A stretch of DNA of 64,000 nt from Psychrobacter sp. PL19 (GCF_017875835.1 NZ_JAGING010000001.1:1116001-1180000), one strand, 5' to 3'. Positions 35,425-45,352 are shown, counted from the first letter of the stretch. Notes: a model not told the origin generated them from the letters alone. Translations and numbers: made by a program.

Positions 35425-36165
35425 ATGTCGTGGCATCTGTTGGCGGTATTTTTTGCTAGTACGTTTTTTATCTCAGCTACCCCTGGCCCAAATATGCTAT
35501 TGGCATTTCAATATGGACTGAATTATGGTGTCAAGCGGACGCTATGGACCTTAGCAGGGTTGAGTCTTGGACTATTTATTCTGCTACTTTCTACTCTTCT
35601 AGGACTAGATGTTATTAGTCGGCAGTCGCCATGGTTACTGACTGTTATCAAGTCTATTGGCGCGTTATATTTGATATATTTAGGCGTTTCATCATGGCGT
35701 GATAATACTACTGATAATAGCTTGATGAATACTGCCAGCGCCATGAGCGCAGAGGTTGACGCCGAGCTGATATCGAGCTCTATAATGCCGGATAATAAAC
35801 CCGCATCTTTACCACATTCACCGCCTAGAGCGGCAGCCAAAGCGATTCCTAGTGATTGGCTGCTATTTAGAACGGGTATTTGGGTATCGTTGTCCAATCC
35901 CAAAGCGATTTTATTTTTTGCGGCTTTTTTCCCTAAATTTATCAATTTCAGTGCGCCATTATGGCCACAATACATTATGTTGACCCTAGGTCTATTTTTG
36001 AGTGAAACCATCTGGCAGCTTATTTATACTCTTGGTGGTAAAAAGCTTGCGGGCTGGCTGGATGTTAGTGACCGCTTAGCTTGGCTCAACCGGGGTTGCG
36101 GGGTAATATTCATCTTAATTGCCGCTGCCTTGTTGGCTGATGTTGTGAGCAGCTTTATGGCTTGA
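35425..36165 (+). CDS. LysE/RhtB family amino acid exporter
   Basis: A 246-residue membrane protein with six helices. The SATPGPNMLLAFQYGLNYGVKR segment near the N-terminus (about residues 16-37) and WVSLSNPKAILFFAAFFPKFI in the middle are the LysE/RhtB signatures of exporters for lysine, homoserine, threonine or similar amino acids. A hydrophilic insert of about 45 residues (Asp/Ser/Pro-rich, about 91-140) separates the third and fourth helices. The ATG at 35425 is chosen over a TTG one codon earlier. It is convergent with miaB, separated by a repeat copy and a terminator. Confidence 0.88.
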   Translation: MSWHLLAVFFASTFFISATPGPNMLLAFQYGLNYGVKRTLWTLAGLSLGLFILLLSTLLGLDVISRQSPWLLTVIKSIGALYLIYLGVSSWRDNTTDNSLMNTASAMSAEVDAELISSSIMPDNKPASLPHSPPRAAAKAIPSDWLLFRTGIWVSLSNPKAILFFAAFFPKFINFSAPLWPQYIMLTLGLFLSETIWQLIYTLGGKKLAGWLDVSDRLAWLNRGCGVIFILIAAALLADVVSSFMA

Positions 36166-36196
36166 TTGGTTATTTGAGCATTTAAACATTGCTTAA

Positions 36197-36334
36197 TATA
36201 GTTAAAATACCTTAAAAACGCGACGGTACTGCTGGTATGAGCTTTTTGCAGCCTCTGTCTGCGTAGGCACAGCAAGCAATAAAGACTTACGCCAGCAGTA
36301 AATTATGTATCGATATTACTTTTCATTGACTATA
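36197..36334 (-). repeat. 138-bp dispersed repeat, copy 2
   Basis: A copy in reverse orientation of the elements at 25060 and 38414, the same length to the base. Between the lysE-type gene and miaB it starts TATAGTTAAAATAC and ends TTTTCATTGACTATA. It carries a few substitutions in the middle compared with the other two. Confidence 0.85.
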
Positions 36335-36344
36335 GCTAAAATAA

Positions 36345-36378
36345 AAGCTGCTAATAGCAAAGTATTAGCAGCTTTTTT
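36345..36378. terminator. Bidirectional terminator between the LysE-type gene and miaB
   Basis: The stem GCTGCTAATA / TATTAGCAGC with a 6-base loop is flanked by AAAA on one side and TTTTTT on the other. Confidence 0.9.
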
Positions 36379-36428
36379 ATGTTTTATGATTTTAATGACA
36401 ATGTACGCTCAATTGAGTTTGGGCTTAC

Positions 36429-37916
36429 TTAAGCCAATATAGATTCAAGCTCACCTTTGACCATATGCGGACTGACGAAATCAGTGATACGGACGCTGAC
36501 AATTTTACCCAGTAGCTCATCCATCTGTTCAGGATTATAAGGGAACATCACCGTACGGGTATTATCTGCGGTGCCTATTAGGCAGTCTGGATGACGATTG
36601 GCCACTTGCTCGACCAATACGCGGGCGGTCGTACCAACCATGTCATGCGATTTTTGCAGAGTAGAATCTATAATTACCTTTTGGAACTCAGCCAAACGGG
36701 CTTTTTTGGTCTTAAAGCTGACATCATCCGGTAGCTCTGCTGCTGGTGTGCCTGGACGCTTGGAATAAATAAAGCTATAAGAATGGTCGAAGTTTAAGTC
36801 TTTTGCCAATTGCAAGGTTTGCTGAAAGTCTTCATCGGTCTCACCTGGGAAGCCAATAATGAAATCGCTTGATAAATGAATATCTGGACGAATGGCTTTT
36901 AGTTTATCAATTTGAGTGATATAAACGTCAATAGTATGGTTGCGTTTCATCGCGGCCAATATGGCATTTGAGCCACTTTGTACGGGTAGATGTAGGTGCG
37001 ATACCAGCTGTGGTAACTGTGCATAAGCATCGATGATATCATCAGTGAATTCTAGCGGATGGCTGGTGGTATAACGAATACGCTCGATACCATCCACGTG
37101 CGATACATAATGTAGTAGCTCGGCAAAGCGGCAAATACTGTTGTCATCTTTTTCGCCGCGATAACCATTGACGTTTTGACCCAATAGGTTGATTTCACGT
37201 ACACCTTGAGCCGCTAAGCTGTCAATCTCGGCCAACACGTCATCAAGCGGGCGCGAGAGTTCTTCGCCGCGTGTATAAGGAACCACGCAGAACGAACAAT
37301 ACTTTGAGCAACCTTCCATGATAGAGACAAAGGCTTTAAAACCATCGACTTTTGGCTCGGGCAAAAAATCGAACTTTTCAATACTAGGGAAGGAGATATC
37401 AATCGTACCAATTCGGTTCTTTGGTGAAATGTGGCGCTGCTGGTTTGATTGATCATACAGCTCTGGTAGGCGATGCAAGGTTTGTGGGCCGAACACCATA
37501 TCGACATAAGGCGCACGCTTTTGGATATTATCGCCTTCTTGCGAGGCCACGCAGCCACCAACCCCAATCACTAGGTCTGGACGTTTTTCTTTTAGTTTGC
37601 GCCAGCGGCCTAATTCTGAGAATACTTTTTCTTGTGCTTTTTCGCGGATAGAACAGGTATTCATCAACAATACATCTGCTTCATCTATATTATGGGTCAC
37701 TTGCATACCATGCGAGTCGCCAAGGACGTCGAGCATTTTGTCAGAGTCATAGACATTCATCTGACAGCCTTGGGTGGCGATAAAGACTTTTTTTATTGCA
37801 GCGGCATTGACCTGCTCTGAAACCGGCGCTTCGATGGTAGCGACATTTACTTGCTCTGAAACTGGCGCTTCGAGTGCAGGGTCATTGATGCGAGGATTAA
37901 ATACAGAAACACTCAT
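36429..37916 (-). CDS. miaB: tRNA-2-methylthio-N6-dimethylallyladenosine synthase MiaB
   Basis: A 495-residue radical SAM methylthiotransferase that modifies A37 of tRNAs reading UNN codons. An N-terminal UPF0004 domain ([13 protein letters not shown], with a second Cys in [11 protein letters not shown] and a third in [11 protein letters not shown]) binds one 4Fe-4S cluster. The radical SAM motif is [16 protein letters not shown], followed by a C-terminal TRAM domain ending VKGELESIL. The first 30 residues contain a tandem 14-residue duplication (EAPVSEQVN units). The ATG at 37916 is chosen over an upstream ATG at 37979 because conservation begins later and the extra residues are not MiaB-like. 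Two repeat copies flank the gene in opposite orientation. Confidence 0.94.
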   Translation of the reverse strand: MSVSVFNPRINDPALEAPVSEQVNVATIEAPVSEQVNAAAIKKVFIATQGCQMNVYDSDKMLDVLGDSHGMQVTHNIDEADVLLMNTCSIREKAQEKVFSELGRWRKLKEKRPDLVIGVGGCVASQEGDNIQKRAPYVDMVFGPQTLHRLPELYDQSNQQRHISPKNRIGTIDISFPSIEKFDFLPEPKVDGFKAFVSIMEGCSKYCSFCVVPYTRGEELSRPLDDVLAEIDSLAAQGVREINLLGQNVNGYRGEKDDNSICRFAELLHYVSHVDGIERIRYTTSHPLEFTDDIIDAYAQLPQLVSHLHLPVQSGSNAILAAMKRNHTIDVYITQIDKLKAIRPDIHLSSDFIIGFPGETDEDFQQTLQLAKDLNFDHSYSFIYSKRPGTPAAELPDDVSFKTKKARLAEFQKVIIDSTLQKSHDMVGTTARVLVEQVANRHPDCLIGTADNTRTVMFPYNPEQMDELLGKIVSVRITDFVSPHMVKGELESILA

Positions 37917-38718
37917 AAGCGAAAGTCCATGATTAGCAAACAAAATATAGCGGCGGCAAGCCATTAATGGGTGGCGCATTTTATCATAACCATGGACTAA
38001 TGTGAAAAGTAACGCGACATGATTAGATATAAGTATAAAAAATAATTATAATACTATCAATTGCTTATGAAATTTTATACTAATTTAGATGGTAACGGTC
38101 ATTAAAGGAGCATTCTACCTAAGTTTTAATGGTTCCGTCGATAAGGTGAAAGATGTCTGAGTAACCCTAGTAATTGATCCGAGTATCACCCTTGTATTGC
38201 AGGTCGCTGTCCTGTTTATTTACAAATGGTAAGGGAGCTGGTTGAAAGTCAAAAAGATATAGTATGATGAGTATTGCGTTGCTGGCGGGATGTATTTTTT
38301 GACCTTCGAACGCCGCTGATCGTTATGGCCAGACTCATTATCCTAGATACAGAGAATAGCTGTGCTTACCATGTTGGTGCTTTTGTTTAACAATTTTACT
38401 TAGCACGTCTTAACATAGTCAATGAAAAGTAATATCGACACATAACCTACTGCTGGCATACGTTTTTCTTGCTTGCTGTGCCTACGCAGACAGAGGCTGC
38501 AAAAAGCCTATACCAGCAGTACCGTCGCGTTTTTAAGGTATTTTAATGATAGCTGTTTCAAAGACTGAGCCTCCGAGTTAAAAATACTGATCTTAAGATA
38601 CAGTATTGTGCCCTGATGTTTAAATACTGCATTCTTAAAATACTTTATTATGAAAATTTCAGTACCAAAATAAAAAGTCAAATATTAAATAACCATTAAG
38701 ATCATAAAGAGAGTAAGT
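37917..38718. other. Intergenic region between miaB and slt
   Basis: About 800 bp between divergent genes, holding one 138-bp repeat (38414-38551). No gene is seen; the rest is AT-rich and presumably includes both promoters. Confidence 0.6.
38414..38551 (+). repeat. 138-bp dispersed repeat, copy 3
   Basis: Same orientation as copy 1 at 25060 and near-identical to it (for example CGACACATAACC against CGAGACATAACC), but with its tips slightly decayed (CATAGTC at one end, AATGATA at the other). With copy 2 it forms an inverted pair about 2.2 kb apart around miaB. Confidence 0.85.
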
Positions 38719-40857
38719 ATGACCAAGCATCGCGTTGCCAAGCCCATTCATGACAATACTAATGACAACCTTGTGGTACCCAATGGTCAAACCAGTCATA
38801 ATTCTAGCCGATTTAATATTGACTCACTGCGAGTGGGCACGCTTAGTTTGGCAACAGCAATGAGCGCGCTAGTGCTATCACAAGTGGCCTGTGCCGATCC
38901 GGCTCCTTATGATCCGGCTCTTTATGTTGGTAGCTATGATCAGCAGGACAGTAGTATCAACTCTTTTAGTGCCGCAGCGCAGGCAGCAAATCGTGGTGAT
39001 ATCAGCGCGTTGTATAACTATGAGCAGTTGATGAGTGGTGGTCTGTTTGCTATGTATCCTACTTATTGGCGTATGAATTTAGATTTGAATGCGCAAAGCT
39101 CGGCGGCCGTGTCACAATTTGTACGCCAATATCCCAATACTGTTATGGCAGAAAAGTTGGTGGCTGACTTTGCTGAGACTAAAGCTGCATCAGGTGATTA
39201 TGCTTCCGTACGGCAGGTGGCTAATTTGATTACCAACGGTGATCGCAGTGAGCGCTGTGCGATTGGGCTGGGCTTTAATAATGGCGGCGACACCATGCGT
39301 GCCTTGGCAGAGAAATCAGATGTTTGGCTGACTACCTTAAAGCAGCCGGCGCTGTGTGATCAGCTAGCAACTGAGATGAATAATAACGTGTTGATCAGTA
39401 ATCAAGATCGCATGGCGCGTCTTAAGCGCATGCTGCGTAAAGGCAAAACTGGCGACATTATGGCGCTATCATCACGGCTTGGCACCCCGATTCCCTATTC
39501 AGCGTTGAGTGAAATCCAGCTGAACCCGAGCTCGTTTTTTAGCCGCTTTGGTATGCAACCTCAAAGCCAAACCAATCAGTATCTATATCTATATGCTATT
39601 GGACGTATCGCGGATAAATCCTATCGTGAAGCCGCGCTCCAGCTAGACTTTGATATTAAGCAAGACAATCAGCGTTCAGCCCGCTTATTGACCGATGATA
39701 CGCGCCGTTATGCTTATCGTATTCTTGGCGTTCAGCGGATGAGTCATACCACCGATGATGGCTTTGACTCTGAGGCCGTTGACTGGTTTCGTAGCAGTCT
39801 AGATGATGACTTTAATTATGAAGAGGCCGAAGACTATGCCAAAGCGGCTATTCGCTTTAGTCGTTGGGATGATGTGGTTGAGGCCATTTCACGTATGGAG
39901 GCAGAAACTCAAAAATCCAGCCAATGGCAGTACTGGCTAGCACGCGCCTATGAGCAATCAAACGATCGTAGCAAGCGTAATACCGCTAAAAAAATGTACC
40001 AGCATCTGGCCAAAAGCAACGATTATTATGGCCTAATGGCAAAAGATAAAGTGGGTCAGCGTTTTGATGTTAGTCGTTTAGGCGGCAGTAACTTACCAAA
40101 CGTTAGCAACGCTGACCGTGCTCGTGCCATGCAGGATCCGAACTTTGCTCGCGCTTTTGCCTTATATAACGCCGATGCTAGCCGTGCTTATGCCAACCGT
40201 GAATGGAACTGGGCGGTCAAGGTGGCACGTGATAATCGTGATGACAACCTAATTATTGCTGCCGCCCGACAAGCACATGATATGGGTTGGCTTGATCGTG
40301 CGGTCTATGCTGCTGATAATACTGATAGAGCCAGCAGTTTGGCCTTATCATATCCTATGCCGCACCAAGATGCTGTCGTACGGCATAGCCGGTCAGCAGG
40401 TATTGATCCAGCATGGGCTTATGGCATTATGCGTCAAGAAAGTCGCTTCGTGAGCTCAGCGCGCTCCAACGTTGGCGCCAGTGGTTTGATGCAAATCATG
40501 CCTGACACGGCAAAATATATTGCTCGTAATTTAGGCGAATCTTATAGTGCTAGCAATGCGAATAGCGGCGATACCAATATTCGCTATGGTACCTGGTATA
40601 TGAGTGATATCTTGGGAAAGCTAAACCGTCAGCCGGTACTTGCCACTGCTGGTTATAATGCTGGCCCTAATAATGCTAAGCGCTGGCAGCCTACTTATGG
40701 CTCACTGGCTGCTGATCAGTATGTCGAATCAATTGCTTATCCTGAGACCCGTGATTACGTCAAGCACGTGATGGAAAATGCCACTATTTATAGTAGCTTA
40801 CTCGGTAGCCCCCAACCTATTAGCCAGCGCATGGGCACAATTCCTGCAGCGTTTTAA
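38719..40857 (+). CDS. slt: Soluble lytic murein transglycosylase (Slt-type)
   Basis: A 712-residue periplasmic lytic transglycosylase that cleaves peptidoglycan to 1,6-anhydro-muropeptides. A long N-terminal region with a hydrophobic stretch ending VACADPA (about residue 60) looks like a signal peptide with a long n-region. A helical superhelix domain (about 80-540) is followed by the catalytic GH23 domain: GIMRQESRF with the catalytic Glu, GASGLMQIMP, and TAGYNAGPNNAKRW. Length fits Slt70 family members. Its products feed the ampD-type recycling pathway encoded at 48.7 kb. GAGAG lies before the ATG. Confidence 0.92.
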   Translation: MTKHRVAKPIHDNTNDNLVVPNGQTSHNSSRFNIDSLRVGTLSLATAMSALVLSQVACADPAPYDPALYVGSYDQQDSSINSFSAAAQAANRGDISALYNYEQLMSGGLFAMYPTYWRMNLDLNAQSSAAVSQFVRQYPNTVMAEKLVADFAETKAASGDYASVRQVANLITNGDRSERCAIGLGFNNGGDTMRALAEKSDVWLTTLKQPALCDQLATEMNNNVLISNQDRMARLKRMLRKGKTGDIMALSSRLGTPIPYSALSEIQLNPSSFFSRFGMQPQSQTNQYLYLYAIGRIADKSYREAALQLDFDIKQDNQRSARLLTDDTRRYAYRILGVQRMSHTTDDGFDSEAVDWFRSSLDDDFNYEEAEDYAKAAIRFSRWDDVVEAISRMEAETQKSSQWQYWLARAYEQSNDRSKRNTAKKMYQHLAKSNDYYGLMAKDKVGQRFDVSRLGGSNLPNVSNADRARAMQDPNFARAFALYNADASRAYANREWNWAVKVARDNRDDNLIIAAARQAHDMGWLDRAVYAADNTDRASSLALSYPMPHQDAVVRHSRSAGIDPAWAYGIMRQESRFVSSARSNVGASGLMQIMPDTAKYIARNLGESYSASNANSGDTNIRYGTWYMSDILGKLNRQPVLATAGYNAGPNNAKRWQPTYGSLAADQYVESIAYPETRDYVKHVMENATIYSSLLGSPQPISQRMGTIPAAF

Positions 40858-41431
40858 AAAGACTTGCTAACGTTTAGAATTTTGTATGAGAAAGCCACCA
40901 TTAATAAATAGTTAGCTGTTATTGTGATGGGTAGCATAACTGTTAATATAATTTTTAAGAGCGTACTGAGCCGTTAGCATTAATTTGCCAGCGGCTTATT
41001 AACAGGGTAGCAGACGTTTACACGGCCTTTGCCCTCTATATTAGACCTCTTGCATAAGTCGTCGCTAGCCGTTGAAGCTTCGTTCATGAAAGCTAATGAA
41101 ATGGTACTTTTGCAAGAGGTCTATTCTTAACTGACCTCAGTTGGTTCTCTGGGGTTTACTAGATATTAAACCTGTGTCTTCTCGCAAAAAGTGTATTTCT
41201 AACCATATTATGGTTGTCACAATTAAATAATTAGTCTTAAATTTACGTTTTTGCTATAGATTAAAAAAAGCATTTTGCTACCATTACCTTAGTAAGCGCC
41301 CGTATATTTCTATCAACCTATTTTATTATTAGTTCATCTAATATTGATATTTTAATCACCATAATCTGAGCCTATAGACCCTGTTTGATCACTGTCACAT
41401 GCTTTGTTACTTACGATAATAAAAGTTACTT
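40858..41431. other. Intergenic region between slt and the RNase T2-like gene
   Basis: 574 bp with no gene. It contains an 82-bp element with perfect inverted ends (41042-41123). The rest is AT-rich. Confidence 0.6.
41042..41123. repeat. 82-bp MITE-like element with 13-bp perfect inverted ends
   Basis: TAGACCTCTTGCA (41042-41054) and its exact complement TGCAAGAGGTCTA (41111-41123) enclose 56 bp without coding potential. The outer TA could be a target duplication, as made by IS5-group or IS630-type transposases, whose ends can resemble AGACCTCTTGCA. It looks like a miniature element or the two tips left after deletion of a full IS. Confidence 0.75.
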
Positions 41432-42244
41432 ATGATTAAGAAATACTTAAATTTGCCGATATTATTACAAAATGGACATCAGTTATCTGCCAGTCCGGCG
41501 TTAAGAGTACGCCTGCTAAAGAGACTAAATGGCAACCAACTAACTATAAGCGCCACTTTATCAGGTCTTAGTCTATTAAAAGTCAGCCCGGCGGATAAAA
41601 AATATAACAAGTCCAACACAGCACTCAAAATTGCCGGTTTACTGTTATTACCAGGGCTCATGCTAAGCTCAGCACAAGCGGCCAATGCGGCTAAGACCGG
41701 CCAACGAGTCTTGATGATTGAGATGACCCCAGCCCTATGTAGTCTGCAGCCTTCGCGAGCGCGTATGCGTCAATGCTTAGAGGGTTACTCTCTAACGGTC
41801 TCTGGTCTCGATCTCGGTTATGGCGAACGCTGTGGACGGGGTAGCGAGCCACGTTTAACGCCATTACAGTTAAAAGTGGTCAACCGTATCATGCCTGACA
41901 CCACTGTCCGTACTCAAGCGTGGCAACACTACGGCGCTTGTAGTCCGTTAAGTGCTAGCAGTTATTTTCGCCAGATCGTCAATCATGCTGGAGCATTAAA
42001 GCTACCCAATGAGTTGAATACGGGCAATACCTATACCGTTTCCAAATTACGCTTTATCAGTCAAATGACTCGCTTGAATAGTGGAATGACCTCAGCCAGT
42101 ATTGACTTGATTTGCCAAGCGGGCAGTCGACGTCAGACCATGCTTACCGATGTTCACGTTTGTTACGAAGGCAGCCAATTTGGCACTTGCAACAAGGTAG
42201 TAGATAACTGCGGCACAAATTTTATTATCTCAGGTGGTAAATAA
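41432..42244 (+). CDS. Ribonuclease T2-like exported protein lacking catalytic histidines
   Basis: A 270-residue protein with a long N-terminal region, a hydrophobic signal-like stretch (about residues 65-82, ending SSAQAANA) and a domain with the order of segments seen in E. coli RNase I. YSLTVSGLDLGYG stands where relatives have TVHGLWPG, and QAWQHYGACSPLSASSYFRQIV where RNase I has EYAKHGACFGFDPDAYF. Cysteines that form the T2 disulfides are kept. Both catalytic His positions appear replaced (Ser and Tyr), so it may be a non-enzymatic RNA-binding or inhibitor-like protein. The assignment rests on alignment by eye. Confidence 0.65.
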   Translation: MIKKYLNLPILLQNGHQLSASPALRVRLLKRLNGNQLTISATLSGLSLLKVSPADKKYNKSNTALKIAGLLLLPGLMLSSAQAANAAKTGQRVLMIEMTPALCSLQPSRARMRQCLEGYSLTVSGLDLGYGERCGRGSEPRLTPLQLKVVNRIMPDTTVRTQAWQHYGACSPLSASSYFRQIVNHAGALKLPNELNTGNTYTVSKLRFISQMTRLNSGMTSASIDLICQAGSRRQTMLTDVHVCYEGSQFGTCNKVVDNCGTNFIISGGK

Positions 42245-42721
42245 GGTCTTTTGCAACACTTTATTGGTGAGAATTTTTTTCAAAATACTGTCATTCAAAA
42301 TACTGTCATTCAAAACACTGTCATTCAAAACACTGTCATTCAAAACACTGTCACTCAAAACACTGTCACTCAAAATACTGTCACTCAATATATTTCTCCT
42401 ACTTAAATATAACGTTACTTTAAATAATCTTAATAAAGTGGACTCTAAGCCGTTTTTTAGCCCTCTCTGCTCTCTTTTATTATAACTTTCCTCCCCACCC
42501 GCAAATTTTAGACTGTATAAAATGTAACAATATAGTCATTAATAGGCATCGGATTGTCTCTAGACGATTCACCAAATGAAGTGCTACACTAGCTTTCGGT
42601 TTGTAACCACTCTCATTGAACAATTCTATATCTAAAATCACTATGTTTAGATGATGTTTAGATGGACGACTATGTTTAAAATGAAGACAAAATTATCTAA
42701 TAATTAATTAGGGAATATTCT
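42245..42721. other. Intergenic region upstream of mdh
   Basis: 477 bp with a 15-bp tandem array at 42281-42385. No credible gene is present; an open frame across the array only encodes a repeated FKTLS peptide. Confidence 0.65.
42281..42385. repeat. 15-bp tandem repeat, seven units
   Basis: Seven head-to-tail units of CAAAACACTGTCATT with two variable positions (C/T at position 6, T/C at position 14). The variants are ordered: early units end CATT and late ones CACT, which suggests stepwise slippage. Confidence 0.95.
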
Positions 42722-43705
42722 ATGAAACAGCCTGTACGTGTTGCCGTGACTGGTGCCGCTGGTAATATCAGCTATGCTATGCTTTTTCGTATTGCATCTG
42801 GCGAAATGCTAGGTAATGATCAGCCTATTATTTTGCAATTACTTGAAATCGCCCCAGCACTTGATGCACTTAAAGGTGTGGTCATGGAATTAGAAGACTG
42901 TGCATTTCCTTTAGTCGCAGGTATTGTACAAACTGACGATGCCACTGTTGCTTTTAAAGATGTCGACTATGCTTTGCTGGTAGGCTCACGTCCTCGTGGC
43001 CCAGGTATGGAACGTAAAGACTTATTAGAAGCCAATGCTGCGATTTTCTCAGCACAAGGTAAAGCCTTGAATGAGGTGGCAAGCCGTGATGTCAAAGTAT
43101 TAGTCGTGGGCAACCCTGCTAATACCAACGCCGTTATCGCTCAGCGTAACGCACCAGATCTAGACCCACGTAATTTCACTGCTATGACTCGTTTAGATCA
43201 CAACCGCGCGATGGCACAGTTGGCCGAAAAAACCGACACCACCATCAATGACGTGAAAAAAATGATTATTTGGGGTAACCATTCATCTACTCAGTATCCT
43301 GATTTGACCACTTGTACTGTAAATGGTAAGCCAGCTCTAGATCTAGTAGATCGTGATTGGTACGAAAACACTTATATTCCAGAAGTCCAAAAACGTGGTG
43401 CTGCAATTATTAAAGCGCGCGGCGCTTCTTCTGCGGCCTCTGCTGGCAATGCTGCTATTGCACACGTACGTACTTGGGTAATGGGCACCGATGATAACGA
43501 TTGGGTATCAATGGGCGTTTACTCTAACGGCGAATATGGTATTGCCAAAGGCTTGATTTACTCGTTCCCATGTACTTGCAAAAATGGCGACTGGTCTATC
43601 GTTGCTGACCTTGATGTGTCATCTGATTTCTCGAAAGAGAAAATGGCGGCTACTGAGCAAGAACTTAGCGAAGAGCGTGATGCCGTGTCGCATCTACTGC
43701 CATAA
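42722..43705 (+). CDS. mdh: Malate dehydrogenase
   Basis: A 327-residue NAD-dependent malate dehydrogenase of the cytosolic-type (MDH type 2) group used by many proteobacteria. The NAD-binding [23 protein letters not shown] segment, [30 protein letters not shown], the substrate-binding TRLDHNRA and the catalytic [12 protein letters not shown] segment are all intact. It interconverts malate and oxaloacetate in the TCA cycle. It is monocistronic with a terminator 35 bp after the stop. Confidence 0.97.
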   Translation: MKQPVRVAVTGAAGNISYAMLFRIASGEMLGNDQPIILQLLEIAPALDALKGVVMELEDCAFPLVAGIVQTDDATVAFKDVDYALLVGSRPRGPGMERKDLLEANAAIFSAQGKALNEVASRDVKVLVVGNPANTNAVIAQRNAPDLDPRNFTAMTRLDHNRAMAQLAEKTDTTINDVKKMIIWGNHSSTQYPDLTTCTVNGKPALDLVDRDWYENTYIPEVQKRGAAIIKARGASSAASAGNAAIAHVRTWVMGTDDNDWVSMGVYSNGEYGIAKGLIYSFPCTCKNGDWSIVADLDVSSDFSKEKMAATEQELSEERDAVSHLLP

Positions 43706-43740
43706 GTAGACAGGCTGTTAAACCACTAGCGTTATAGAAT

Positions 43741-43770
43741 AAAAAAGCCCTCTTCATTGAGGGCTTTTTT
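43741..43770 (+). terminator. Intrinsic terminator of mdh
   Basis: The stem AAAAAAGCCCTC / GAGGGCTTTTTT with a 6-base loop. Confidence 0.93.
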
Positions 43771-43957
43771 GTCTTTTTATTTATTGGACAACATTGACGT
43801 TAACATAACTGGTAACGTTGCATAACAGCTTTTGAGGTAGAGCTTGCTACAATAAATTGCGACGCAAGCCTTATGTCCTAAGGAAATATAAACAACGTAT
43901 AACCAGCAATAAAAATTGAAACAGTACGATCGACCACAAATCCTCAAGGAGAAAATT

Positions 43958-44197
43958 ATGTTAGGTGACCCTGATTATAGTATTAATGACTTATTTGCCC
44001 AGTTGGGATTGGATAGCTCAGATGCGGCTATTGACGCCTTCGTAGAAAAAAACCAGCTAGCAAAAGAGGAAAAGCTGATAGAGTCTGATATTTGGAAGGA
44101 CAATCAACGCATGTTCTTGCAAGAAGAATGGACCAAAGATGCCGCATGGGTTGAGGTTATCGATGACTTGAATGTACGTTTGCATCCGAGTGCGTAA
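43958..44197 (+). CDS. DUF2789 family protein
   Basis: A 79-residue protein with the DUF2789 pattern: YSINDLFAQLGLDSSDAAIDAFVEKN, then IWKDNQRMFLQEEW and WVEVIDDLNVRLHP. It is cytoplasmic, acidic and of unknown function. The ATG at 43958 is chosen because AAGGAGA lies 6-7 bases upstream; a farther in-frame ATG at 43916 would add 14 unconserved residues. A bidirectional terminator follows. Confidence 0.85.
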   Translation: MLGDPDYSINDLFAQLGLDSSDAAIDAFVEKNQLAKEEKLIESDIWKDNQRMFLQEEWTKDAAWVEVIDDLNVRLHPSA

Positions 44198-44258
44198 TTG
44201 ATCGTCAGTGACGACTTGCTAAACTCAGTACCTTGAACCAATAGTATTGATTGAATAC

Positions 44259-44294
44259 AAAAAAACCCACAATGCTTATGCTTGTGGGTTTTTT
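44259..44294. terminator. Bidirectional terminator between the DUF2789 gene and ribF
   Basis: The stem AACCCACAA / TTGTGGGTT with a 9-base loop is flanked by A6 and T6 runs. Confidence 0.93.
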
Positions 44295-44311
44295 AAATTA
44301 AGTGCAGGTTT

Positions 44312-45352
44312 TTAATTAAGCTGCTGTGACCGCCATTCAAGTAAATCTGCCACATCGCTATGGATACCGGTTTTTAGTGCCTCTAACCCTGCGTAATTAC
44401 GCTCACCATGTAAGAAATGCAAAAAACGTACGTGCAAAGTTTGATCATATAAATTCGCTTGGAATTGCGGGAAGTGAATCTCTAAGCGCCATTCATCGCC
44501 TTTATTCACAGAAGGTCTAGTACCAACACTGGCAGTACCAAATAAGCTATCAGGACGCAGACCGGCTACCCCTGTTTGTTCATTGTCTGCTAATTCGGTT
44601 AAGCCATTAGGTATGACCTCTCCAGAACCATCCAAACGTACGACATCTACCGCAAAGATACCGTGCAAGGCAGGTTTGATTCGCGCCAAATCTATATTTG
44701 CGGTCGGGAAGTTCATCGTGCGCCCGATTTTATCGCCGCCAATAACTGGACCAGTGATAGCATAGTCGCGTTTAAGTAGCTGGTTAGCAGCGTTGATATC
44801 ACCGGCCAATAGTAAATCACGAACACGAGTAGAGCTGATGCGCTTAGCGGTATCTGTATCGTCAGTGACCGTATGTAAATTAGTCACCTGCAAGCCATAT
44901 GCCCGTAAAAATTGACTGTCACCAGTACGATCGTGGCCAAAACAGAAGTCATCGCCTAATACTAGGGCTTTTACATTTAAGCGTTGCGCTAAAATGTCAG
45001 CAAACGCTTGCGCTGATAGCGCCCGAAAATTAGTATCAAAGTTGGCTACAATTAAGGTCTCAACTCCAAATTCTGCCAATAAAGCTTGTTTTTCTGCTAA
45101 ATTAGTTAAACGTGCAGGAGCGGTTGCTGGCGCAAAAAATTCACGTGGCTGAGGCTCGAATACCATCACTGCCGCACTCAATTTTTGCTGTTCCGCCAAA
45201 CTTTGGACTTGGGCGAGCATCGCTTGATGGCCCAGATGCACACCGTCGAAGTTACCAATAGTGAGCACACAAGGCGCTAACTCTATTAGTTTAGTATCTG
45301 TGAGCGTCGCGTTTGGTAACGCAATCAATTGTTCAAGAAAATAGGTATTCAT
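44312..45352 (-). CDS. ribF: Bifunctional riboflavin kinase/FAD synthetase
   Basis: A 346-residue two-domain enzyme making FMN and FAD. The N-terminal adenylyltransferase domain has LTIGNFDGVHLGHQAML (about residues 27-43), VLGDDFCFGHDRTGD and ISSTRVRDLL. The C-terminal kinase domain has GKIGRTMNFPTANID-like residues (here GDKIGRTMNFPTANID), GTASVGTRPSVN and FLHFLHGERNYAG. The start at 45352 (MNTYFLEQ) is chosen; the frame is open upstream but the extra residues are unrelated. In many genomes ribF precedes ileS; here murJ, usually upstream, lies 1.6 kb away on the same strand. Confidence 0.93.
   Translation of the reverse strand: MNTYFLEQLIALPNATLTDTKLIELAPCVLTIGNFDGVHLGHQAMLAQVQSLAEQQKLSAAVMVFEPQPREFFAPATAPARLTNLAEKQALLAEFGVETLIVANFDTNFRALSAQAFADILAQRLNVKALVLGDDFCFGHDRTGDSQFLRAYGLQVTNLHTVTDDTDTAKRISSTRVRDLLLAGDINAANQLLKRDYAITGPVIGGDKIGRTMNFPTANIDLARIKPALHGIFAVDVVRLDGSGEVIPNGLTELADNEQTGVAGLRPDSLFGTASVGTRPSVNKGDEWRLEIHFPQFQANLYDQTLHVRFLHFLHGERNYAGLEALKTGIHSDVADLLEWRSQQLN

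Noticed and set aside
42281..42385. Tandem array considered as a CRISPR array
   Set aside because: Units are 15 bp and directly abut without unique spacers; no cas genes are in the window.
42234..42485. An 83-codon open frame encoding repeated FKTLS units
   Set aside because: It is only the translation of a 15-bp tandem array, which keeps any frame open because 15 is a multiple of three.
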